A stretch of 64,000 bases of DNA, taken from NCBI GenBank assembly GCA_037176705.1, contig CM073886.1:125766001-125830000 (forward strand), given 5' to 3'. The notes below the pieces were generated by a model, which did no database searches, had not been told where the DNA came from, and saw nothing but the letters and a program-made list of their open reading frames with translations. Numbering within the stretch: the first letter of the stretch is position 1; the number at the start of each line of letters is the position of its first letter. Position numbers and translations under genes: made by a program. Below are positions 37,583 to 51,439 of the stretch, piece after piece. This DNA comes from Molossus alvarezi. Lineage: Eukaryota; Chordata; Mammalia; Chiroptera; Molossidae.

Positions 37583-38973
37583 ATCACCCCACGTTCACGT
37601 GGGTACTGGAATAACCTAGTTATTAACAACAGGAAAGGAGCAACGGGAAGGCCAAACATTACAGGCCTGTCACTGGGCAGCTTCCCCGGGAAGCTAAAGC
37701 TTACACTCCCCAGGGAGCCTCCTGTCTGTTCCCCGAAGACCACTGGGGGAAGGGACTGGACAGGGAGAGAACAGACACAGGCCAGTAAAGTTGGGGTAAT
37801 ACTGGGAAGTCACTTGCCTGTCAGTCACACCTGGGAACAGGTCACTGGCCAGAATGAGGAATTTGGGATAGGTAATCCCCTGAACGAAGGAGTTCACTCC
37901 CTTGTGCTGTGCTTGACTCCGGGCGTGCAGGGCTCACTCCTGCCGCCTGACACTCACTCACACCGCCCACGGCCCTGTGGACCCCACACGTCACCGGCTG
38001 ATGGGCTGCAGCCAGCCTGGGCTGACCTGGACCGGGCTGCAGCATGGACAGAAGCTCCACACTGGCTCTGCTTCTAGCTCTGCTTCTAGCCCTGCTGCAC
38101 TTGCACTACGACGGCGCCAAGGAAAACGGAACAGGAAACCCAGCGGTGTCAGTCCACACAAACAAAGCTCTCTACCATATATCATCCCCCCGTGGGGGCC
38201 TCCGGAGACACTTACTCCAGGGGCGCCCCACAAACCCCACTCCCACTAGCAACGGAGAAAGGCCACCCACGCTCTTCCCCGACAACAAAATGGCAACATC
38301 CTGCCTACTCTTTGGGACTTGGCTCAGGTGTCAGGTTCCCGCAGAACCTCTCCAACAAACCCTCTCCAGGGCCTCCCGTGTCCAGGGACACCCAGTGCTT
38401 CCTTCACGCTGTCGGAGCTGTGAATGCCACGTGGCTGAGTGTCAGAGCCCACTTGAGGCTGCTCTAGTCCTAAGACACGTGTGTCCCTTCCCGGCACCTG
38501 AGCTCCCCGGGAGGAGCACAGCTGCCTGTGCGTGTGGCGCCGCGGGACGTTGGAGCCACAGACCCAGGCATGCTCAAAGGGACAGGCAGCCAGCGCAGGC
38601 TGCAGAACGAGACACAGGCTAATAGGTAACGAGAGAGTGACTGCGGTTTCCCCACCGCCCTGCTGCCCCAGACTGGAGCTCCAGGCTGCGTTCATCTGCT
38701 GAAAAGAGGGACCCCGGAGGCTGGGCTCGGCCAGAGGGTGTTCAGCTCTGTGGCTGGTGGCACAGAGCCCACTGCAGGGCCCTTTGGGCCGAAGTCCCGT
38801 GAAAGGGGCCTAAGCGTCAGGTCACACCCTCGAGCCTTCTGCCTACGGGTCTCAATGCTTAAAGCAAGTGACGCAGCTTCTATAGGGGCCCACAGAGATA
38901 AAAGATCGGAACGTTGCATCGCTAAGCACAAGACTGTCACGCCCTCGACGTGGTACACAGAAAGGATATACGG

Positions 38974-39232
38974 AGCCCTGGCTGGTTGGCTCAGTGGTTA
39001 GAGAGCCGGGCTGCGGACCAGAGAGTCCCGGGTTCAGTTCCCGCTAAGGGCACACATACCTCGGTTGTGGTTTGTCCCCGGCCCCGGCTGGGGTCGGGTG
39101 GGAGGCAACCAGTCGATGTGTCTCTCTCACATCGATGTTTCTCTCTCTCTTCCCCCCTCTCTCCCTCCTGCTCTATCTGAAGATAAATGCAAAACAATGC
39201 CCTTGGGTGAGGATAAAAAGAAAAAGAAATAC
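38974..39232 (+). mobile_element. VES-type SINE, subfamily B
   Basis: GCCCTGGCTGGTTGGCTCAG head, B-type body and terminal TTGGGTGAGGATAAAA. The target duplication is not clear. Confidence 0.85.
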
Positions 39233-40157
39233 AGGGCTTGCTAAATACGGGAAGTCGAGGTACGCAGCCTGGAAGGACTAGGTGCGGCTGCTCACGCCGA
39301 GTTTACCCTCACGGGATACCTTCCGCCTTTACCCTTGTTCACTAGCGATGGCGACAATCCACACTGGACTTCGCCGGAGAGCCTCCGCCAGCTCCGAAGC
39401 GGAGAACAGCCACCGTTACCGATGTTTTCTGTAATGTGGATGTAATAACACTTTGTGGTTACAGGCCCATTCTCAAGGGGAACACTCTCCGAATGAGCCA
39501 ATACACACAGCAAGCCATTTCGCTGAAAAGTCTTCAGGGCCGGGCAAGCTTGGAATAGAAGGCCATTTCTCTTCTCTGTCACGCAAAACCTTTATGTCGG
39601 CCTCTTGTTGTTCTCTCTGAAGACTGCAGTCAGGTCTCCAGCCCAAGGACGCAGAGCCCAGGAATTAGCAGGCATCTTTCCTCTTTCCACTCATGAACTG
39701 CTGTGGTCACTGAGCGAGTGTCTCTCGGCTTCAGTTTGCCTTTCAAGACCTGTGCGCACTCCGCCATGGGATGCAAAGTTATTACTTTAATTACATTCTC
39801 TAAGACATTTTCAAGGTGTTTCCTGGTCGTTGCCCTGTGTTCTGCTCTTCCCCACATTGTAACATTTTTTTAAAGGGTTCTGAATGTCTGGTTTATTGGA
39901 CAGCATGGACAGGGCAGGTTCAGATTATTTTACCGAAAGAACTCAAGCTGAGCAAAAGAAAGCAACTGGGCTCGTTGGGAGAAAAACAAGTGTCCCGACT
40001 ACGGCACAAGGGCCCCGAGACTCCTCCTGCTACACGAAGTCAGCATGAGGGCGCAGCAAGCTGTGGCAGACAGAACCCAGAGTCCCTCAGGGACTAAGCG
40101 TGTGTCCGTGGCCAGGAAAACCAAGCTTTCCACAGAGCAGCCGCGTTCACAAGACGG

Positions 40158-41106
40158 TCAGGTGGACTTGGGTTTTGCTTCTGTACCAGTCACTTGGTGA
40201 CGGGGATCCCGTCTTCAGGACTCCGCATCGCCACTGTACACGTGTAAGATGACGCCGCTGCAAGGGTGGTCCCGTCGTTACTGAAGACGAGGGACGCGAT
40301 GCCGGTGGGGTGCCGAGGGAACTGGCACAGTCGCTTTTCGTTAAACGGCCTCCAAGTATTCACAAATCCCTCAGAACCACCTGCGGCAAATGTACTGTGG
40401 ATGCTGGGGAAGGCGACAGCATTGGCTGGGTAAGTCTCGACCTCATTCTCTTCCAGTCTGTGACACCTGAAGGCACACTCTGTGCCTCGGGGCTGGGGTC
40501 CAAGTACTCAGCTGCCACTAGGCCTTCAACAGAGTCACGGACATAACCCTGCCTGTTGGAAATGCTCGTGTGCAACGAGGCTCAGCTGGCAGGGGTCCCG
40601 GCGCTGCTGCCCAGAGCCCAGGTCCTGAAAGTCCTACACCACCCCTCTGCGGCCCGCGGTGCCCACAGTCAGCCTGTCTCCAGAGGTGCCAGGGTGTACA
40701 GCTCTGCAGGCTGAGAGAAGGTCCCCACATTACAAGGTGTTCTGGGATCCCACAATTTAACTGTCTGATCCCAATCCCATCACCATCGCTCTTATTTCTG
40801 GACAGTGTTCAACACTTCTGATGGGGCATCGGAGTTCCAACAAGACCTTCTTGATCGGTGTTCAGTCATGCATTTCCAGTTGATGATCTGTCCCCCCTCC
40901 AGGCACGTGTTGGACGGTGGCAGGCGCGGTCCAGGAGGCCCCCCGTGCTGGGACCTGAGCCGCATGGAGTGGCCAGAGGTGGTACAGGCGCCCCAACGTG
41001 TTCCAGGACGAGGCCGGTGGGAATTGCGAGGTGTGGGGCTGAACTTCCCCGGGGAGATGCCGTCCTTGGGCAGCTGGTTCAGCGTGAACTCGTCAGAATC
41101 CTTCCT
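40158..41106 (-). pseudogene. BUB3: BUB3 processed pseudogene
   Basis: Minus-strand translations in shifting frames follow the WD40 mitotic-checkpoint protein BUB3 from end to end without introns. The N-terminal match includes SDEFTLNQLPKDGIS. Next comes a piece with NSMRL followed by a glutamine-histidine-glycine stretch. A middle piece reads QTVKLWDPRTPCN. Then comes RQGYVRDSVEG with AAEYLDPSPEAQ. Toward the C terminus are EGFVNTWRPFNEKRLCQF and FSNDGTTLAAASSYT. The end is QVTGTEAKPKST followed by TGA at 40158-40160. The expected start codon is AGG (41104-41106). Several frameshifts break the copy, and part of the centre is scrambled or missing. Length (about 950 nt against roughly 980 for the intact CDS) and lack of introns indicate an mRNA retrocopy in an OXCT1 intron. 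Its poly(A) end may be the T run near 39866, which is uncertain. It cannot make BUB3. Confidence 0.88.
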
Positions 41107-42728
41107 CTCGGCTTTCCCTCCGAAGCAACGTGGCTGCCACCCCGCTTCGCCCAGAGCACCCCGATAACATGCTTTTGATGCTTTTGCAGGCATTTCCATC
41201 GTTAGGTGAGAAATACAAAGGCACTTGTGTTTTTTCAAGGGTGAATATTTTTTTCCAAACACATTCAGCCATGAATTATTAACAAATTATAAAATATTGA
41301 CAAGCTTTTGTGAACAGAAAAAAAGTTAAACTAGCTGAAACTATGTTAAGTATCAATTACCCTACCAAAGGAGTGTTTCATTTATCTGGGGATACTTTTC
41401 CATGTTGCTGAAAATCATCTCAAAAATGTTTCCCAGAAAAGAGTTTCTTAAAAAAGAACCTTTCACATATGTTGGTTTTCGGTAATACATTTGGTCCAAA
41501 ATAAGTACGATTAATAAATGTCATCTATTTTTTGTAATCCCTGATCCCATAAAGGAAAGACAAGTAAACCACTGTTCAAGATTTCCATATGACACCTTCA
41601 CTATCAGACACAGACTGAAGTTAATAAAAACACTATTCACAAAGCTTTATTTTCAACTTTTCATGACAATATAATTATGACTCCTTTTATCCCTTCAGAA
41701 TCCAGACCTCCAACTGTAATAAAAATAAAATCTAAACCTGTTTTAGAAATAGAGCTCTCATTTATGTTCTTTAAAACAGGTATCCAAGTTTGCTTGTTTG
41801 CAATAAATGACAACTCTGACTGCATTCTTTGCTTTTGTGCCCTGAGCGCTATACCCTTGGGAATGCACCTCCAGTGCACAATGCTGCGGGCAAAACGCTT
41901 CCCTTCCGTCGTTAGTGGTGACGATGTTTTCCAGGCAGAGAAGTTGAGCAGAAACAGTGGAGGCCCAGAGGCAGAATACACAGATGCTCAGCCTGCTTTT
42001 GCTCTTCATTTCCACTTGACTTTTATCGGGATATTTAACATCTCTGAATTCAGTTTGTCTTCTAAAGGGAAACAGTAAGACCTGTCTCACGGGAGTACTG
42101 CAATAATAAAATAAAAGCAGTATATACAACTGCTTGGAGAAGTGAAAAGTGCCCTCTATGGCCAAAGGTCCATTATGATTTGAAGAATTAATGAGTTCAA
42201 CGTATTTATTGAGTCTTAATGTGCATCAGGTTTGATTCTCCCTAGTTGTGAGGGGAGACAGAGCCCTGTCTGTGTAGAGCTTAGTTTAGTGAAGAAAGGA
42301 CATGAAGAAGTGGGGGGACTTCTGTTTTATACAACAGAGTAGCCAGGAAAAGCTCCTCTGGTATTTTGAGCAGAGACCTGAGTGAACTGAAAGAGCGAGC
42401 CACGCAGGTGCCCAAGGAGGCACGTTCCAGGAGCAGAGAATGGCGAGTGCAAAGGCCCTGAGGCAGGAAGATGTTTGGAATGTTCCAGAAACGTACAGGA
42501 AGAGAGTATGGCTGGAGCTCAGAGGACAAGAGGGAGAGTGATAGTAGACAGAACCAGAAGGACAGTGGAGTTGGAGTCAACAGACCACGAAGGGCCTTAG
42601 AGACAATGGTAAGGATTTTGAACTTGAATTTAAGTGAGATGGAAAGCCACAGAGGGTTTCTGAGATGAAGAAATGATGTGATTTATATTTTTAAAAAATC
42701 ACTCTGAGCCCTGTATGGAAAACAGAAT

Positions 42729-42766
42729 GTGTGTGCGTGTGTGTGTGCGTGTGTGTGTGTGTGTAC
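42729..42766. repeat. (TG)n microsatellite
   Basis: GT repeats with CG interruptions (GTGCGTGTGTGTGTGCG). Confidence 0.85.
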
Positions 42767-42849
42767 GCGCTTTCCCCCAACTCTCTGTTTGCTCTTCACC
42801 AACAGGGACCTCACTGTAAATCCCTCAACATGCACTGACCTCCTGCACC

Positions 42850-43140
42850 TGGGCCCATTCCCTCGACCTGCAGGGCTCTGGGACCAGCTCCTCTGGCCCC
42901 CCCTTCAGATCTCCATGCAAAGGCTACACCCCAGGGACAGCTCCCTGATAAACGACCCGGGTGCTCGACTCCGCACCTACTCTCTACACTCGTCTAGTTT
43001 AAGTATTGATTTCGATGGCTCTCCCCATGAGACTCGGAGCTGCCTACAGGAAAGACCCCATCTTTCCCTTCTGCATTTCTCAGACTCAATTACGATGCCT
43101 GGCATACGGTGTCTGGTCCTCAGTAAACATTTGACGCCCG
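42850..43140 (+). mobile_element. L2 LINE 3' relic
   Basis: Ends in the characteristic L2 3' sequence (GATGCCTGGCATACGGTGTC, CAGTAAACATTTGACG). The neighbouring 42240-42710 is another old interspersed repeat (GTGCAAAGGCCCTGAGGCAG) whose family I could not name. Confidence 0.55.
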
Positions 43141-46100
43141 CATAAACAAGTAAACTAACACACTCCTAGAAGGGAATTCTACCCAATTTCAAGCCAAAGC
43201 ATCAAAGAATTCCCTTTGCTCATTCACAAGGCCAGAGGTGGAAGGCACTAAGCCGACGACTTCCTCGAACACTGGCTCGCTTACGTGGGCCTGAGCAGGG
43301 GCAGAGGGAGCCCGTAACGGGGAAGGGGACAGATGCGGGAGCGCCTGAGACAGGACACAGCATGAAGCCTGGAATCAAGGCCGGTGGCTGCGGGCAGCTG
43401 AGGACCCAGTGGGGCTTTTGTCGGACCGGTCACTCTGCTGTACGTCACTACCGGCAAGGAGGGTCCATCTGGCGGCGCGGGGGCCTTCGGAACAGTGCAG
43501 GGCGACAAGCACCCCGACAAGAAGAGCTGCGCAGGAGGGCGCAGACCCCAGGGCCATGGCGGACGAGAACTGAAGTGCGGGGTGTGGGGTGCGCAGAAAG
43601 GCCACGGGAGCCTGTCCAGGGGCGCTGGGGGATCTTCACTGCTTAGTGGGTGAAGCAGAAGGAAGGGGCGTCAGGGAAACAGTAATGATTTCCCGCGTGT
43701 GCCGCCGGCAGGTGGGTGCAGAACAGCCAGGTGGGTTGTCTAATAAGGAGGAAATACAGGTCTAGAGCCACCAGAGAATCGCGGTGTGCAATTCAGTGGG
43801 AAAATAAGGATTCCAGAGCGAGAAACAGCAGTGGGTCCAAAACTGTAGATAGCGGCCGAGAAAGGTCAGAGGATGGGAAAGGCAGAGAGGCGAGGATGGG
43901 GTTCTGAGGGCCCTGAAGGAACCCACAGAGGGGGACAGGGCACCGAGGGTCCAGCTTGTGGGCAGCTCTGTAGGAACATGGTTTACGACCTTAGGTCCAA
44001 CGCCACTGCGGCAGAGCCAGAGGAGAGAAAACAAAGTCCAACGAAATCGGCTTCATCTTCAAAGACATGGCTCAAATATGATACACACGGCAAACACTCA
44101 AACGCCACTGACCCAAACTTGGTCACATGGACGCACCTACATGCAAAGGAGTGTGGGAAATGTCTATCGCTGGTGTGTATGTGCCCAGGTAAAACGTGGA
44201 GGAGTCTAACACAGGAGGGAAGAGGGGCAGAGGGAGACTAAGAGACACAATTCGATTTTCCGATTGTGTTACGTTCTTTGCTGATACCTATCTCACCAAA
44301 GCAAGGAGAACAGAAGAAAACAAAAAGAGGTAACTCTAACGCCTAGAGCTTCAAGTAAAGGGCGGGTGTGGGTGGGATGCGGGTGCAGGGGTGGCTTCGT
44401 GAGGCTGCAGCTGGGAGGGCATGAGGGGCACCAGCGGGGCCACAGGAGGGAGACGCCAGCCTCTGCCACTCGCCGGGCGCGGTCCCCACCGCCTGCACCC
44501 ATCTCCCTTCACACGTCACCGTGGGGCTAATGAGGTTCCGTACGTGCGATGCCAGCACAGGGCCTCGCACCTAGTGAGGACTCAAACTGGTTCTCACTCT
44601 GCTTCTTTTCTTCCTGTTTTTAGAGGGCAGAGGACATGCCAAGAGAGGAAAAGAAGAAACAAGGTGGCTGACACCACAAAACTGTGCTGACTTTGCAATG
44701 TGGCCCGCGACTCTGATGTCTAAGCTTAAAGGGAGATCGCGCCGCAGGGCCAGGTGGACACCAATGCCTGCCGCCCGGTCCCCAGAGGCAGCTTCAGGCA
44801 GGGAAGCGTCGTGAAGGTTTCTCTAGAGCAGCCCTGCAGGCAGCCGGTTCCCAACACCAGCAGCTGCTGGCTGCCTGCAATGCCTTGCAAGGGAAGTTTC
44901 CTCTGTCTCATCAGAATGACAAGGACAGCAAAGGCATGCCTTTAAAGGTCAGGTAATGCTCTATTTATAAGCAACTGCACCTGTTCCCGTGACCACCTGT
45001 GCCTGAAAACCCCAGCGGCTCCACCCACTTACCGAAACACAACCCCAGCAGCCTCAGCACCTGAGATGAGATGTCTCTTCTCAGGCTTTCATCCTTCACT
45101 GTACAAGTGTCACTCTTGTGTCTTACAAAACCCTAGGGGCTTGTCCCCTGGGCTGCCGACTTAACCATTAGGCAGAAGTTACCTGGCATGTCCACCAGAA
45201 CAGATCGTTACCTGAGAGGCTGCGAGGAGGAAAACCTGCCTCCTCTCTCTCCTTCCCAGGCTCGACCAACTGTGTGGCCAGAGTGAACGATGCAGCAAAG
45301 CAGCCGCGAGGCCTGCACGCTGCCTTGAGCTGGGCCAGTAACAACGTGTCCAGGTGAACAGTACCCGGTAGCAACCACACACCCTGGGACCACGGGCAAA
45401 AAGCGAAGCTGGCGAGAAGAGAAACCTCTGTTGGTTAGTTTTCAAGGCATTAAGTGTGAACAAATCACTGCTGTTATTTTGATCACAACTATATTCGTGT
45501 TCATTTATTCAAGTGAAAGTATCTAGGGGAGAATTTCTAACTTCAGTTCTGGTCTAAAACTCAATGTCCTTTCCCCAGTGAGAGAAGAAAAAGAAGAAAT
45601 GGTAAGAAAATAAACATCCTGTGTCTGTGCCAAGCTTTAACGAGGGATTTCCAATCAGAAATCAAAGCACCATTTCTTTTCCTCTACCAAAAATTCTAGC
45701 TGAGGAGAAAGAAAATATTTGAAACAAAGGGGAGAGAGAGAATTTGCTAAACACAGGCCTAATGTTTTGAAAACAAATGCACAGAAATAACCTGAACCGA
45801 GTTGGATTTAAGTAACAACAAAAGAAAAGACAGAGTGTTATCCAAATAGACATACTGTTCCAGAGAAGATCTGGGTTTCATTTGCATGCTTGGCATCCTT
45901 CTGCCTCTGAAATGAAGTACTTGGATGCTTTTGCAAGCATCTCTCAGAAGTAACCTATGTTGGTTTCATTTCCAATGTCTCATGTTTATGCTTTGCTGGT
46001 CACGTCCCACTGTTTACTAAACAATTTATGATAATTCCACCTTTATTACAGTTTTTGCGACAGAACCGTTTGGCGGCACACATCACTCTGTACCAGAACT

Positions 46101-46429
46101 CCCCATGGGGAGTAAGTCAGATGCTAACCCTGCCACTGCATGATCCCCCACTGTGCTGCACCAGCCAAGGAAATCAGGGCCGGCGACTACCACTTCCACA
46201 CAGAACAGCAGGTCCTGAGGTGGGGACAGGTGGAGTTTGCTTTAAAACTAAGAATGATAAAGAATAAAGGAAAGTGGACAAAGGGCATAGAGAACGAAGA
46301 GGGTACCACCCGATAGCAACTTTTCAAATCATCCGAAGCCCATGGATTCAGGTCAGGAAGGTGGTTACGTTCAGATGGTCCAAAGACACTGAGTTGGTAA
46401 CAAGGAAGGAAGTTACAGGCTGCTCTGAG

Positions 46430-46603
46430 TAGAGACCCCAGGTCTAATCTCAGCTCCGCTAGTTAAGTGACCTCAGGCAAGTTACTTGTCTGAAGCTGTT
46501 TCTGAAACCATAAAAGAAACCTATGATCAAGTTCATGCACTTGTGCACACACACACAAGTGCTTTGTGTGCTGTTGGCACTCAGTGAGGTCAATAAATTA
46601 AAG
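46430..46603 (+). mobile_element. MIR SINE relic at the root of a trinucleotide array
   Basis: Contains GTTAAGTGACCTCAGGCAAG and GGCACTCAGTGAGGTCAATA, matching the MIR core and 3' end. The usual ATT-rich MIR tail passes directly into the CAC/CAT/ATA array that follows. Confidence 0.7.
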
Positions 46604-47549
46604 CTACCATCATCACCACCACCACCATAATCATCTCTACCACCACCATCACCATCATCACCACCACTACCATCACCACCACCACCATAATCACCACCAC
46701 CACCATCATCACCACCACCACCACCATAATCATCAGCATCATCTCTACCACCACCATCACCATCATCACCACCACTACCATCACCACCACCACCATAATC
46801 ACCACCACCACCATCATCACCACCACCACCACCATAATCATCAGCATCATCTCTACCACCACCATCACCATCATCACCACCACTACCATCACCACCACCA
46901 CCATAATCACCACCACCACCATCATCACCACCACCACCACCATCATCACCATCATCTCCACCACCACCATCATCACCACCACTACCACCATCATCACCAC
47001 CACCACCATTACCATCACCACCACCACCACCACCACCACCACCACCACACCACCACCACCATAATCATCTCTACCACCACCATCACCACCACCACCATCA
47101 TCACCACCACCACCACCATAATCATCTCTACCACCACCATCACCATCATCACCACCACTACCATCACCACCACCACCATAATCACCACCACCACCATCAT
47201 CACCACCACCACCACCATAATCATCAGCATCATCTCTACCACTACCATCACCACCACCACCATAATCACCACCACCACCATCATCACCACCACCATCACC
47301 ATCATCACCATCATCTCCACCACCACCATCACCATCATCACCACCACTACCACCATCATCACCACCACCACCATTACCATCACCACCACCACCATAATCA
47401 CCACCACCACCACCACCACCACCACCACCACACCACCATCACCATCATCACCACCACCGTCACCACCACCACCATCATCATCATCACCATCACCACCACC
47501 ACCATTATCCTCATCATTACCAACACCATCATCATCATCATCATCATCA
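46604..47549. repeat. Nearly G-free CAC/CAT/ATA trinucleotide array with 108-bp higher-order units
   Basis: About 946 bp of interspersed ACC, ATC and ATA triplets. The plus strand is almost devoid of G; exceptions include three CATCAGCAT blocks and one CCGTCACC. The CATCAGCATC block recurs 108 bp apart (46731, 46839), showing block duplication. The minus strand is rich in GGT runs. Frames across it encode only valine- and methionine-rich or aspartate-rich runs. Confidence 0.95.
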
Positions 47550-48060
47550 AATGTAAGTTTCCATGAAGTCAATGATTTTCATCTATGTTTGGTCACTGCC
47601 AAACCCCATCAGTACCTAGCACTTAATAGGTACTCAGCAAATATTTGATGATTTGTTAAAGCAAAACTAAAAATACTTTCCAGAATCAGGATGTTTGCTG
47701 TCACCAAGTCCACAATTTCCTAACACCTAAAAATGGCACCTCACAGCCTTGGTAAGAGGCCATATTGTCCATTTGAAAATAACTGTTGTTTAAAAACTTA
47801 TATGCTGTTCTGTTTTTCATTATTCACACAGATAACAACAACTATAATTATCTTTAAAACTGAATCAACACATCTGCCTTGACATCTTTTCACTGCTTTT
47901 GAAGACATTATAGCTTTTACTTTCAATGTGTATACAAGGCAAACAATCAAAGAAGGCCCTGATGTGTGTGCTTCACTCAAAGTTAAACAACCATGTAGCT
48001 AAATGATAACAGATAACTGCCTCTATTTGTAATCTTTCTCTCAAAATATAAATGCTATCA

Positions 48061-48360
<300 letters not shown>

Positions 48361-50261
48361 TCATTGCTTAGTACTTGAAGGTTAACAACCTTAATATTCT
48401 GTTATTCTATGGTTAAAGGATAAGCTCAAGATTAACACAACGAAGTCATTTATGAAGTGTGGCTAACAATAGCAATAAGACAATCAGATAAGAAAAATCT
48501 TAAGAGCCTTCATAGAATTCTGGCCTATTGCTATTCTTATAATAACATGAGATTGAAATCCACTTGCCCGTAATATCCATTTCTTTCATGTTAAACACAG
48601 AATTGTCACTACCAAGTCTTCAATGACTGACCCTTTCTAAAGCAGCCCCTTGGATTTTCTGCAGAATAAAATGCAGTTTGGTAGCAGCCTGAGGCATTCA
48701 TGGTGTCTCCCTAGCAATGATTCATATGAAAGGGGTGGGGTCTGTCTTTTTAAAACTTGACATTCATCTTGCTCTTAACCAAACAAACCAAAACAAAATG
48801 AAAAACATATTCCTGTTCAGCCCAAACAGAACCATAACAGAGCTCAGGCTCCTTCCACCATCACCGTTCCAATCCTGCTCATCTGTCCATGTCCTCATTC
48901 ATTCCACAGAGAGCAACGCCCGGCGCGCCACACCTGAACAGCCCCACTGTCTAGTCCATCTCTTGTCTGCAGAGTTTTGGACAAAGCAAGTGTTTTAGGA
49001 GATGATGAAATAAATTCTCACACAAGTACATGGAGGAGAATGTCTTCTAATGTTGAAACCTCCTTCACATTTCATTTATTTTTTAATCCAAGTCCTCTTG
49101 CTGATTTGAGAGTAAACTCCTACAGGGTTCTCAGCTCCTTCCCCACAATTTCGTAGCTGTAAGGAGACAGAACAATGCGCCTCCACCTGGTTTTAGAGCA
49201 CTCTGGAATCCCCTGGCTTCAGAAATATTTTAGAAGTCACTGCAACATGGCATGAACATGAATCGGATGTGTAGCATGAAGGGGAGAAGCGAGCAGTCGG
49301 GATGTTCTCGTGGTTGGAGCCCACGCTGCACGAGATGGGCAGCAGCTGGCTAGGTGTGGGGGCGGGAAGCAGGAAAGGAGAGTAAGGTACAAAACGAATC
49401 TGACTTCAGGCACGTCCGTCTGAAGTGAAGCAGAAGGACTGTGGAAATGTGTCACTTTATCCTTCCACGAGCAGTGTCTGCATCCCCAGGAAGCGGCAAT
49501 TTTACCAAGTGAGGCACCAGGTTATATATTTCTGTGGGCAACACGGATACCTCATGGTATGAAATATGGATAAGTCAGAAAGGGAAGCAATAAATGTTTA
49601 GCATAAAGTCCAATACTAAGGAAATCTGAAAATTTTAAAACATGAAACACAACAGCAAGTCCATTTTCAGATGTCTGCACCTGCTGTGGTAAGAACAACG
49701 CCAGTCTCAGTAGGCTGGGCTGGGTCCTTGGGCGGGCTCTTAGGGTGTTAGTGCTAGAACAATGGAGAAGCCAAAAAAAACCCAGAAAACTGAGCTAGTG
49801 TGTTAAAAAGTCCTTGAATAAAAAATTTAAAAATGTTAAAAAAAAAAAAGTATCTCTTGAATGAGAATATACCACAGGCAAATTTTGTCCACAGTAACAC
49901 AATGATTACAGGTAAAAGCTTCTGACAGCCCTGGACTGTGTTCAATTAGGGGAAGCTGAAGTATATATTTTAAATCGTTGTCAATTATTTCAGAACTATT
50001 TATAGAGCACCTACTGGGTACAAAGCACTAGCTGGCAGGTGTATAAAGAGCTCTAAAACCTGGTGGAAGAACCATCTTTTGTTTCTGTGAGAAAGAACAT
50101 TCTCGCGTGGCCCAATGTAAATGAACGGCCTTCGTCACTCCAACTCGGATGAAGTGATGTCTCACCTGCAAACACACGCTACCAATTTCAAAGCACTGTG
50201 TTCATACTTAAATATTTTGTTTCCAGGAGTGAAAAATATGCAAGATTAAGTGCAGAACACC

Positions 50262-50435
50262 TGACGTCCACTCTATTAACCCACTGGGTGATGCCGGCAA
50301 AATAACAAGTCTCTCTGAACTTGGGTTCATGATCCGTAAGTCAGGAATAAGAACATCTGCCCTATCACCCAGCTGCTGCGAGAGGGCATAAGATAACGCA
50401 CAGAAAATCGTGTCGTAAGTAAAGTTCATAACTGT
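50262..50435 (+). mobile_element. MIR SINE relic
   Basis: MIR-like core with TCTCTCTGAACTTGGGTTCA and ATGATCCGTAAGTCAGGAAT; diverged. Confidence 0.5.
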
Positions 50436-50840
50436 GCTGACTTCAATCTTCGAAGTCAGTCCAGTTTACTGAATGTCCAGTAAGAGCCTGGCCCATACTA
50501 GGTCCTGGAGTAAGAGAGGATCAAACCAGACTTCTCTTCCCCATAAACCTTATTGTCTGAGGAAGGGAAAGTATTCGTGAGTAACTCAAGAGACTTGGAT
50601 CAAATTTCCTTCCTCTAAAAGAAGCACACCCCATCTGTAACAAAAATAAATCAATAAAAATTGCAGAAAAAGAAAAATGAATGTACCTAAAGCCAAAGTA
50701 AATAAATAATAAAAGAGGCACACTCCACCTCTCCCTCACCTGCAAGGCACAGCTAAGTGCCTTTGCCCTGGGGCCTGTGCTGTTCAGTATGTGAGTCTAT
50801 CACAGCAAATTTCAACTTTTTCTCCTTCTATATTTTAAAT

Positions 50841-51050
50841 TTTTTTCCTTTATTGATTTTTTTAGAGAGAGAGAAAGGGAGAGGGAGAGAGAGATAGAAA
50901 CAGCGATGAGAGAGAACATCGACTGGCCGCCTCCTGCATGCCCCGCACTGGGGATCTGGCCCACAACCTGGGCGTGTGCCCTGACCAGGAATCGAACCCG
51001 TGACCTCTTGGTGCCTGGGTCGACGCCCAACCACTGAGCCACACCGGACT
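50841..51050 (-). mobile_element. VES-type SINE, subfamily A
   Basis: Reverse-complement A-type element from TTATTGATTTTTTTAGAGAG to ACTGAGCCACACCGGACT. Weak target duplication TTCTCCTT/CTCTCCTT. Confidence 0.85.
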
Positions 51051-51439
51051 CTCCTTTCTTTTCTTTTTCCTTTTTTGCATGGTATGTGCTTGGATGAATG
51101 AGCGGACAAACAGATCAAACCGACACGAGCGCGGTCCAGTTCTGCAGCAGAGAGGATGCAGCCGCTGCGTCTGGGGAGCAGAGACCAGAGGGGCTCGGGG
51201 ACTTCCCGGGGAGTGCTGCGTGCACGCGGCTCGCCAGCCGGGAAGGAGAACAGGGGCGCCGTCTCCCAGAGCCACTTCCCGCGAGTCATCAGGGAGCTTC
51301 ACACGCTTGGTTTTCTGTTATTTTCTGTATGTTCATTATATTGGAAAAAGAAAATATAACATTTCCCTCCATTCTGATTCCCAAATGATTTCTGAAACAG
51401 AATCAATGACTAAAGGGAAACAATTCATTCTATCTATAC

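Noticed and set aside
46590..47572. Valine/methionine-rich and aspartate-rich open frames
   Set aside because: Direct translation of the triplet array, with no unique sequence, start context or splice support.
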